Assembly: GCF_902806685.2 (NCBI RefSeq)
Contig: NC_048560.1
Span: 846,492 to 910,491 of the forward strand
DNA length: 64,000 bases
Source: Maniola hyperantus
Lineage: Eukaryota > Arthropoda > Insecta > Lepidoptera > Nymphalidae
Direction of reading: 5' to 3'
The notes under the pieces were generated by a model, which saw only the letters and a program-made list of their open reading frames with translations, made no database searches and was not told the DNA's origin. Positions 58,001-64,000 of this stretch are shown here, piece by piece. The position numbers and the translations under genes were made by a program. How positions within the stretch are numbered: position 1 is the stretch's first letter; each line of letters begins with the position of its first letter.

Positions 58001-61000
58001 GTGTTTTGAGATGAGACTGGTGGGTGTACTTGGAGGCGAAGGTCTTCCTGCATATGTTGCAGGTATAGGGGCGCGAGCCGCTGTGCATGTTCATGTGGCC
58101 CGTCAGCAGGAACAGATACTTACGAGATGTGTTTTGAGATGAGACTGGTGGGTGTACTTGGAGGCGAAGGTCTTCCTGCATATGTTGCAGGTATAGGGGC
58201 GCGAGCCGCTGTGCATGTTCATGTGGCCCGTCAGCAGGGCGCGGGATCTGACACGTCAGAACAGAATCATCATGACACTAGGGCTCTGCCTGAAAATCAG
58301 CGCTGCAGTAGTCAAATACTGCAGCATCATGCTGAGGCAGTAGCCTTTTCAGCTCAAACAAGACATCATTTTTCTTTTTAATACTGTCGAGCTCGTAGTT
58401 TTAAGCTTACCTAGTTTTAATTTTTTTTTTAATTTGTAATATTTGGTTTGTATGTTTTGCTTTTTTTTTTGTCTTTTCTTGTTTTGTGAGCTGAATAAAC
58501 TTTTATTTATTTATTCATCATGGACGTAGACCCGTGATACACATGCTAGTTAATAGGGCCCTCCACACGTAGAGTTCGGACCCATGCATCTGAGACTGCG
58601 TGCCAAACCGCGGATGGATCCGTGCGGTTTGGACAGCGGATCAAACTGCCGTGCTAATTACGATTTAAAAATTGCCCACGGTATGAACCAAGCGGGTGAA
58701 TCTAAATATATAAAACACTAAAAATTGAAAAATATAAAAATATTTAATTTATTACCGAATATCTTATGTATACAAGAGTTAATATAGTTCCATAATAATA
58801 CTTTATGGTGCCGGTGCCAATTAGCTTTAGCTGCGCGAATCGCCTAGACTTCATATTTTTATGAGACTCCACAATGGCACCTCCATTTGGCACCCAAAAA
58901 ATATTATTATGGAACTATAATATTAACTCTTGTATACATAATATATTCGGTAATAAATTAAATTATTTTTCAATTTTTAGTGTTTGTGTATCGAAGTCGG
59001 TTTTTATTTTTTTTGTAAAAAAAATTTATTTCACAATTTTTAGTGGTCCCATGGAATTATGCTATGACTGGTTAAAAATCTACTATTTACTAAGCTATTA
59101 CACTGATCGCGAGCAATTTACTCTTATCCGTTGAGGAGTTCCAGTATCTATCTTCGAAGATGTTCATCAGATCTTCACCAAATTTAAATGGGACCAACTT
59201 TGAAGTATACCCTTTCAAACAAAAAAAGAATTTTCAAAATCGGTCCAGGCGTCTTCGAGTAATCGGGGAACATACATAAAAATAAAAAAATAAAAAAAAT
59301 AAAAAAAAAGATTCCGACGAATTGAGAACCTCCTTCTTTTTTTGAAGTCGGTTAAAAAAAAAAAAAGATTCCGACGAATTGAGAACCTCCTCCTTTTTTT
59401 GAAGTCGGTTAAAAAGGAAAAGGTGACTGACTGACTGACTTACTTACTGATCAATCAACGCACAGCTCAAACTACTCTACGGATTGGGCTGCAATTTGGC
59501 ATGCAGATAGTTATTATAACTTAGACCTAACGTAGAACGGAGTCATGTTCCGTTCCTTTTTTAGCAATGTTAAAAAGAAAAGGATGCAGATACTCTAAAT
59601 TTAGTTTAGAGAAAGACAAAGGAATCGGTGCCATTCTATAATCACACGGGATTTTTAAAAAACCTAAATCTACGTGGACGAAGTCGCGGGCATCATCTAA
59701 TATATGAATAATACTTACAGGAATTTCTTATTGCAAATTTGACATTCGTGCATTCTCGCTTTGACCGCAGTTTGCACTGGTTTGCTGGCTTTGCCGTCGT
59801 GGCTCTCTGAAACACAAACATTTGCATCATGATCAACCCATCGCCGGCTCACTACAGAGCACGGGTCTTCTCTCACCGTGAGAAGGGTTTTGGCCATAGT
59901 CTACGGCGCCGTCCTATTGTCATCGATCGCGCGATGATGCGACGTGATTTCATCGTGCGATGAATAGACAATATGAACGCATCGCATGATCGCGCGATCT
60001 TCATTTTATTCAGTAGAACACATAATCATAATCATTGATTTATTTTGCTCAGATATTTGTTTGAATTTGTTTGTTTGAATGCACGGACGCGCGATCATTT
60101 TCGTCGGACGCACACGTCATCATCGCACGGGCGATGACAATAGGACGGCGCCTACCCCGCTGGCCATGTGCGGATTGGTAGACTATGGCCACCTTTAAGA
60201 ACATTATAGAGAACTCTCAAGCATGCAGGTTTCCTCGCGATGTTTTCCTTCCTGTTAAAGCAAGTGATATTTAATTAATTAAAACGCACATAGCTCCGAA
60301 AAGTTAGAGGTGCGTGCCCGGGATCGAACCCCCGACCTCCGATTAGAAAGCGGACGTCCTAACCACTAGGCTATCACAGCTTGTAAAATACCAAATTAAG
60401 TAAACTTAAAACTAAAGCTACGAGCAACTCACTGAAATGTTACTTCAATTCCAGTCAAGGTGCTGCTGTATTTGGCGGCCATAGGATTTGACAAGGAAAT
60501 GTGAAGTGGAGGGAAACACATTAGATTCAGTTTTATAGGATATACTAGCTTATGCTCGCGACTTCGTCCGCGTGGACTACAAAATTTCAAAACCCTATTT
60601 CACCCCCTTAGGAGTTAAATTTTCAAAAATTCTTTCTTAGCGGATGCCTACGTCATAATAGCTATCTGCATGCCAAATTTCAGCCCGATCCGTCCAGTAG
60701 TTTGAGCTGTGCGTTGATAGATCAGTCAGTCAGTCAGTCAGTCAGTCAGTCAGTCATTCAGTCAGTCAGTCAGTCAGTCACCTTTTCCTTTTATATAAAT
60801 ATATTTCGGAGAGTGTGCTCAGGAACTTTTCGATCTTGTCCCCCCTTCACCATTTTACCACCGAACCGCAAGACGTCGGGCGAGTTTCCATCCTTATGTC
60901 GTCAACATCCCATCTACACGCACGAAACGTTTTGCGTCATCATTCCTCATACGCATGGCTAAGGTTTGGAATACTCTTCCACGATATGTGTTTCCTACCA

Positions 61001-63725
61001 ACTACAACCCGGGTATCTTTAAAACAAGAGTGAATAGGCATCTTCTAGGTAAGCGCGTCCCATCTTAGGCCGCATCATCAATTTTTTCAAACCCGCAATG
61101 TATATCGTGCAAAACTCGGGTCAATGCCCCGCCTACGATGCGGCATTGACTCCGAGTGACCTACTTACGGAACATTCGTTTACCTCTAGCGTCAGTCAGA
61201 TGTTTTATTTGCAATATATCATCATTCCTCATACGCATAGCTAAAGTTTGGAATACTCTTCCGCGATCTGTGTTTCGTACCAAGTATAATCCGAGTATCT
61301 TTAAAATAAGGGTATCTTCTAGGTAAACGCGTCCAAACTCATGCCACATTATCACTTCCAATCAGGTGTGATTGCGGTCAAACGTTTGCCTATAATGAAT
61401 ATTTTAAAAAAAAGGTCGGAGACGACCGACAAGGACCTGCATAGCCTCAAAGAAGAAGAAGAAGAACTCACTCAAATGTGCGGCATAGTCGCTTTTCCTT
61501 CTCTCCACGTGTCCACAAACTCGACAGATGTATAACCTCGCCGAGTGAAAGGTTCTCAAGTGCTCCATAGTGGCCTCCGAATCGCCCACGAATATCGCCT
61601 CCCCTATATATATAAAAAGAAAAGGTGACTGACTGACTGACTGATCTATCAACGCACAGCTAAAACTACTCGACGGATCAGGCTGAAATTTTGCATGCAG
61701 ATAGCTCTTATGACGTAGGCATCTGCTAAGAAAGGATTTTTGAAAATTCAACCCCTAATGGGGTGAAATAGACGTTTGAAATTTGTGTAGTCCACGCGGA
61801 CGAAGTCGCGAGCATACGCTAGTCTTTCTCTAAACTAAATTTAGAGTATCTGCATCCTTTTCTTTTTAACAATGCTTAAAAAGGAACGGAACATGACTTT
61901 CACATTTAAAGACTCTAAATTTTAGTGCGCAATAAAAATTTAAACAGCAGGTTCGCGAGTGCGCGCTAAAATCACGGGTTTTAACATCTAAAAATTAAAT
62001 TTAAAACTGTCAAACTGTGTCTGTCCTTTTCATATTACATTAGTAAGAAGAGCATGCGAATACTCTAAAATTAGGTTGTGCTCAGAATCAGTACCATTGA
62101 CATTCTATATTTTATAATAGTTATTGTTTTTAGGGTTCCGTACCTCAAAAGGAAAAACGGAACCTTTATAGGATCACTTTGTTGTCTGTCTGTCTGTCTG
62201 TCAAGAAACCTACAGGGTATTTCCCGTTGACCTAGAATCATGAAATTTGGCAGGTAGGTAGGTCTTATAGCTGACATTAGGGGAAAAATCTGAAAACTGT
62301 GAATTTGTGGTTACATTACACAAAAAAAATTAAATTGTGGTCATGAACTAATAATTAGTATTTTCAACTTTCGAAGTGAGTGACTATATTAAGTGGGGTA
62401 TCATATGAAAGGTCTTCACCTGTGCATTCTAAAACAGATTTTTATTTATTTTTATGCATCATAACTTTTGAATTATCGTGCAAAATGTCGAAAAATACGA
62501 CTGTAGTACGGAATCCTCGTTGCGCGAGCCTGGCAATTGGCCAGTTTTTTTCTTAAGAAAAGCTCAGAGCAGCTTTTTCTCATACGAAAGCTCAGAGTCA
62601 CTCAGCGGGCGATGGAGAGAGCTATACTTGGAGTTTCTCTACGTGATCAAATCAGAAATGAGGAGATCCGTAGGAGAACTAGAGTAACCGGCATATCTCA
62701 ACGGGTTGCGAAGCTGAAGTGGCAATGGGCAGGGCACATAGTTCGTACAACCGATAGACGTTGGGGTCCCAAGGTGCTGGAATGACGACCTCGCACCGGA
62801 AGGCGCAGCGTTGAAAGACCCCACTAGGTGGACGGACGGCATCAGACGAGTCGCAGGGAGCCGCTGGATTCAGGCGGCGCAAGACCGTGGCATGTTTCCA
62901 CAAGTGTCCCTACAAGAGACCTATGTCCAGCAGTGGACGTCTATCGGATGATGATGATGATGATGGTGAGTATATCTATAACTTGCCTTTATTCTCATTA
63001 TTTCTCTCGCACATTAGACATCGAAATTGGCCATCTTCATTACTAATCATCTGGAAAATTGGAAATTATTGAATAAACAATTATATTTCACTAGCTTATG
63101 CTCGCGACTTCGTCCGCGTGGACTACACAAATTTCAACACCCTATTTCACCCCCTTAGGGGTTGAGTTTTCAAAAATCCTTTCTTAACGGATGCCTACGT
63201 CATAATAGCTGTCTGCATGCCAAATTTCAGCACGATCCGTCCAGTAGTTTGAGCTGTGCGTTGATAGATCAGTCAGTCAGTCAACTTTTCCTTTTATATA
63301 TTTAGATAGATTATATATAGCATTTCATTTGATTCAAAAGTAGGTACTTGTAAATGTTTAATTTAATAAAAAATAGTTTTATTTAATTTATTTATTTTAT
63401 TATGTCTGCTAGCTTATAACCGATTTTGATGAAATTTGGTACAGAATTAGTTAGCTCACATCCCCGGGAAGGACATAGACTACTTTTTATCCCGGAAAAT
63501 CAAAGAGTTCCCACGGGATTTTTGAAATCCTAAATCCACGCGGACGAAGACGCGGGCATCATCTAGTAATATATAAAAGAAAATATATGGGTAGTGATGT
63601 TGACAGGATGTGATTACTTACCGCCGACTGTGTCTCTAGTTTCAAACTGTCGTCTTCTTCGGTTTTGCTTTCTACTGACTGCACTCTGAACATCTCACCT
63701 GATTCCACTTTAATGAACGCACCAC
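48935..63725 (-). CDS. C2H2 zinc-finger protein, nine internal exons (5' end beyond window)
   Basis: Exons in transcript order: 63725-63622, 61598-61472, 59806-59719, 58247-58124, 53791-53674, 53143-53006, 52538-52400, 50771-50630, 49075-48935. All borders are AG/GT and all phases agree. The product has an acidic linker then a tandem array of C2H2 fingers: ten complete C-x2-C-x12-H-x3/4-H units plus an eleventh whose last ligand should come from a further exon. HTGERPF and HSGEKPY linkers occur in the later fingers. Most fingers are divided by introns, so intact splicing is needed for nearly every one. Such arrays bind DNA and usually act as nuclear transcription factors; the target is unknown. 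The N-terminus (a ZAD or other domain) would be beyond base 64000. I cannot assign an orthologue. Confidence 0.88.
49118..49570 (+). mobile_element. Two H1 Helitrons head to tail
   Basis: First copy ends CTAG at 49349; the second begins TCTAAAT at 49350-49351. The tac/gact microsatellite length differs between copies. Confidence 0.85.
50118..50585 (-). mobile_element. Two inverse H1 Helitrons in a row
   Basis: 50118-50342 and 50350-50585, separated by seven bases. The second ends about 45 bases from the exon H donor. Confidence 0.82.
50630..50771 (-). CDS. Zinc-finger gene exon H: rest of finger 8, finger 9, start of finger 10
   Basis: Acceptor gatttgtcag, donor gag|gtaaat. One base completes Arg, then LLDYHIKASHTGERPLA, CEVCHATFVYPEHYKK, HARIHSGEKPYKCE, ending in phase 0. 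C-x2-C-x12-H spacing is exact across the junctions. The 5' part of this exon is copied twice more just upstream in the gene (51020-51108 and 51357-51448). Confidence 0.92.
51020..51108 (-). pseudogene. Truncated duplicate of exon H (H')
   Basis: Copy of exon H from its acceptor (dgtcag|gttgctgg at 51108) to the Glu codon near 51020, offset exactly 337 bases from exon H, with about two substitutions. It lacks the exon 3' half and donor. If spliced in, it reads CEVCHASFVYPEPEIIYLQTS then TGA, so it could only act as a truncating terminal exon. The intact acceptor makes it a plausible splicing decoy. Confidence 0.8.
51357..51448 (-). pseudogene. Older truncated duplicate of exon H (H'')
   Basis: Third partial copy of the exon H 5' half, starting 337 bases after H'. 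It has several substitutions and small indels (ggtgtcttacacgggtgaac instead of gcgtctcacactggcgaac), so its frame is damaged. The acceptor gtcag is still present near 51449. Confidence 0.7.
51944..52295 (-). mobile_element. CR1/jockey-like LINE 3' end
   Basis: Inverse of 48318-48682: gaatagaatagaatagaat tail, then cgagaagaaccagcaagaaa. Confidence 0.8.
52400..52538 (-). CDS. Zinc-finger gene exon G: finger 7 and half of finger 8
   Basis: Acceptor ttttgtaag, donor cg|gtgagt. Two bases complete the Gly of an HTGERPF linker, then CDICGASFTQRSNLHSHKRA, THLDDKRYH, CTQCPKKFKRR. Finger 8 is completed in exon H. The pyrimidine tract is interrupted by an A run next to a diverged Helitron-like copy. 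Confidence 0.9.
52562..52983 (+). mobile_element. Two diverged H1-like Helitrons between exons G and F
   Basis: Copies about 52562-52786 and 52790-52983, each ending gcataagctagt. They leave only about 23 bases to the exon G acceptor and about 22 to the exon F donor. Confidence 0.72.
53006..53143 (-). CDS. Zinc-finger gene exon F: rest of finger 5 and finger 6
   Basis: Acceptor gtttcccag, donor cacag|gtatta. Two bases complete Gly, then KAFGTQHNLEVHGVVHSGSK, PFVCGICGKGFARRAEVRDH, MRIHT, with one base left. Finger spacing is canonical on both sides of the junction. A Helitron 3' end lies about 22 bases past the donor. Confidence 0.92.
53674..53791 (-). CDS. Zinc-finger gene exon E: finger 4 and half of finger 5
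   Basis: Acceptor tgcgttcccag, donor tgtg|gtaagt. 39 codons plus one base: DRPRPYKCKQCEKSFFTVQN, LSQHEKTHSN, VKDFVCNVC. Finger 4 is complete; finger 5 contributes CNVC and continues in exon F as GKAF. Confidence 0.92.
53946..55286. mobile_element. DNA transposon about 1.34 kb, non-autonomous, with nested repeats
   Basis: Ends gcagggcgattcagaac..cttcgataa and the complement ttatcgaag..gttctgaatcggcctgc. It contains an R1-related repeat (54405-54895), which itself contains Helitron H1 (54584-54799). No transposase frame. Confidence 0.72.
56010..56150. repeat. About 24-bp minisatellite inside an R1-type repeat
   Basis: Repeated gtccgtccgtctgtctgtgc units between the tcacttcgttgtctg and tcaagaaacctacagggta parts of R1; an expansion of the gacagacagacgg motif. 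Confidence 0.8.
56849..56994. mobile_element. hAT-like MITE, copy 3 (146 bp)
   Basis: cagtggcgtgcacagtg left, cctgcacgccactg right. Perfect 8-base duplication GATTCAAC at 56841-56848 and 56995-57002, inside the B-box region of a SINE C copy. Confidence 0.9.
57190..57590. repeat. Large palindrome, arms about 190 bp
   Basis: aaggtccaagacacggtctgc at 57200 pairs with gcagaccgtgtcttgcacctt ending at 57578; pairing continues inward through gaaagtgtccagtttaag / cttaaactggacactttc to a centre near 57398. It looks like a foldback transposon. Confidence 0.88.
57603..58238 (-). repeat. Five-unit 128-bp tandem array of zinc-finger exon D
   Basis: Units start at 57603, 57731, 57859, 57987 and 58115, always 128 bases apart, with no differences seen by eye. 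Each carries the exon from CTGCTGACGGG to its donor gtaagtatc. Units at 57603-58114 lack the acceptor gtgtcag and fuse donor to exon start (gtaagtatc-tgttc-ctgctgac). Reading through the donor gives VSICSC and a TGA. As 128 is not a multiple of 3, the copies cannot form one extended reading frame. They are probably intronic dead exons, or an assembly artefact. Confidence 0.9.
58124..58247 (-). CDS. Zinc-finger gene exon D (functional copy of a tandem array)
   Basis: Acceptor gacgtgtcag, donor ctc|gtaagt. One base completes Leu, then SRALLTGHMNMH supplies the His half of finger 2, followed by finger 3 (YTCNICRKTF...SHLKTH), ending in phase 0. Joining exons C, D and E gives perfect finger spacing. 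This is the only copy in the 128-bp array that retains a 3' splice site. Confidence 0.9.
58715..58985. mobile_element. Foldback MITE
   Basis: AAACACTAAAAATTG left and caatttttagtgttt right, with about 90 further paired bases (taataaattaaat, ttccataataata). Confidence 0.72.
58985..59408 (+). repeat. Dispersed repeat with duplicated terminal segment
   Basis: cgaagtcggtttttatt start; the segment gattccgacgaattgagaac...tttgaagtcggtta occurs twice in a row (about 59310-59355 and 59370-59411). Confidence 0.55.
59719..59806 (-). CDS. Zinc-finger gene exon C
   Basis: Acceptor tttgtgtttcag, donor ct|gtaagt. It completes finger 1 (K-S-H), then SHDGKASKPVQTAVKARMHE and CQICNKKF, the Cys half of finger 2. 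Two bases are left and are completed by exon D. Confidence 0.87.
59824..60382 (-). mobile_element. SINE family A split by a 248-bp MITE
   Basis: SINE parts 59824-59904 and 60153-60382. Removing the insert restores gccatagtctac-cccgctggccatg as in other copies. Confidence 0.85.
59905..60152. mobile_element. 248-bp MITE nested in a SINE
   Basis: Perfect inverted ends of 21 bases beginning GGCGCCGTCCTATTG; flanked by TAC at 59902-59904 and 60153-60155. The interior is rich in gcgatcgcgcgatg-type palindromes. Confidence 0.85.
60806..61075 (+). mobile_element. CR1/jockey-like LINE 3' end
   Basis: Frame ...ASFHPYVVNIPSTRTKRFAS, SFLIRMAKVWNTLPRYVFPT, NYNPGIFKTRVNRHLLGKR then stop. Confidence 0.75.
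61085..61405 (+). mobile_element. Chimeric M1-MITE / LINE 3' end unit, copy 2
   Basis: Same fusion point (gcaatatatc|atcattcctc) as 8303-8628 and same A-rich end; a few substitutions separate the two. Confidence 0.72.
61472..61598 (-). CDS. Zinc-finger gene exon B: first finger, most of it
   Basis: 42 codons plus one base: AIFVGDSEATMEHLRTFHSA, RLYICRVCGHVERR, KSDYAAHL. C-x2-C and the first His are here; the second His (HLKSH) is completed by exon C. The donor is ttga|gtgag. Two AGs compete at the acceptor, after tatatag (61604) and after ggggag (61599). Only the second keeps the frame from exon A, so I start at 61598. A Helitron-like copy begins right at this point. Confidence 0.8.
62132..62545 (-). 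repeat. Repeat R1, near full length
   Basis: Starts agggttccgtacctcaaaag and ends gcgcgagcctggcaattggcc, the inverse of 19511-19935. Confidence 0.8.
62575..62965 (+). mobile_element. RTE-like LINE ORF2 C-terminus and tail
   Basis: MERAILGVSLRDQIRNEEIR, RRTRVTGISQRVAKLKWQWA, GHIVRTTDRRWGPKVLE in one frame. After a frameshift comes RWTDGIRRVAGSRWIQAAQD, then WTSI and a (gat)n tail. The C-terminal W..GH..R..D.RW pattern fits RTE-clade reverse transcriptases. Broken by frameshifts, hence dead. Confidence 0.85.
63622..63725 (-). CDS. Zinc-finger gene exon A: acidic linker
   Basis: Acceptor after a T-rich tract, gttataaag; donor gcg|gtaagt. Two bases complete a codon, then 34 codons GAFIKVESGEMFRVQSVESK and TEEDDSLKLETQSA, ending in phase 0. 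The other two frames contain stops. The Glu/Asp-rich, finger-free sequence resembles linkers that precede finger arrays in insect zinc-finger proteins. It is the least certain exon of the set. Confidence 0.65.
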
Positions 63726-63798
63726 CTTTATAACAAAAAAACTGGTCAATTTCGAGTCGCTCTCGCAAACGAAGGGTTCCGCACCATCGTACAAGGCA

Positions 63799-63965
63799 TA
63801 TAAGTCCCGCAAATTGCTAATGCGCGTGACCGCCATTTTAGTGACGTCAGCACTAGACTGAAGTTTCGATCTGATGGTACATTTTTATTTCGGCTAACGT
63901 CAAAATGACGTCATTTCGATGTTAATGAGACATGGTTCCAGCGCAATAGCTATTTGCGGGACTTT
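63799..63965. mobile_element. MITE with agtcccgcaaattgc ends, copy 2
   Basis: aagtcccgcaaattgctaatg left, agctatttgcgggactt right; inverted relative of 41099-41260. Confidence 0.72.
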
Positions 63966-64000
63966 TACATGTGCTATAAGACCTACCTACATACCTACTT

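Noticed and set aside
57603..58114. Extra zinc fingers encoded by the four additional exon D copies
   Set aside because: They lack 3' splice sites, and the 128-base period breaks the frame with a stop after each copy, so they cannot add fingers by ordinary splicing.
62575..62785. Host gene encoding a WQWAGHIVR protein
   Set aside because: Matches the RTE-type LINE ORF2 C-terminus, frameshifted before the end, with an atg-repeat tail.

Overview
The window is nuclear DNA of an insect, almost certainly a lepidopteran (moth or butterfly). It is AT-rich, its genes are split into short exons separated by repeat-filled introns, and it carries interspersed repeats of lepidopteran type: Helitron-like elements ending in a small hairpin plus CTAGT, tRNA-derived SINEs with ATG-repeat tails, RTE- and jockey/CR1-like LINE 3' ends, and many foldback MITEs. 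The species cannot be fixed from sequence alone.

Two protein-coding genes can be supported, in convergent orientation. (1) On the + strand, 3602-27305 holds the last nine coding exons (329 codons including stop) of the hnRNP L gene, the orthologue of Drosophila smooth. They encode the inter-RRM linker, a Gly/Pro-rich segment, RRM3, RRM4 and a Pro/Gln/Asn-rich tail. The first of these exons is separated from the second by an 18.65-kb intron packed with repeats. All splice phases agree. Downstream, about 30.1-39.12 kb is an AU-rich, repeat-poor stretch that ends at a good poly(A) signal exactly where dense repeats resume; I read it as a possible very long 3'UTR. (2) On the - strand, 63725-48935 holds nine exons of a C2H2 zinc-finger gene encoding at least ten complete fingers and one incomplete finger. 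Most fingers are cut by introns and all nine splice phases agree. Its 5' end lies beyond the window. Its true 3' end is uncertain.

Layout: 1-3601 upstream hnRNP L intron; 3602-27305 hnRNP L; 27306-30.1 kb proximal 3' region broken by MITEs and Helitrons; 30.1-39.12 kb repeat-poor block; 39.15-48.9 kb intergenic or 3'-flanking repeat mosaic; 48.9-64 kb zinc-finger gene with repeat-filled introns.

The most unusual signals are in the zinc-finger gene. One finger exon with its 5' splice site is repeated five times as a 128-bp head-to-tail array (57603-58238), in which only the transcriptionally first copy keeps a 3' splice site. The array abuts a roughly 390-bp palindrome (57190-57590). A second finger exon has its 5' half and acceptor copied twice more with a 337-bp period (50683-51452), giving decoy acceptors. 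Helitron ends lie within tens of bases of many splice sites, and one coincides with an acceptor region. Several transposon insertions are datable by clean target-site duplications, including three hAT-like MITEs with perfect 8-bp duplications.
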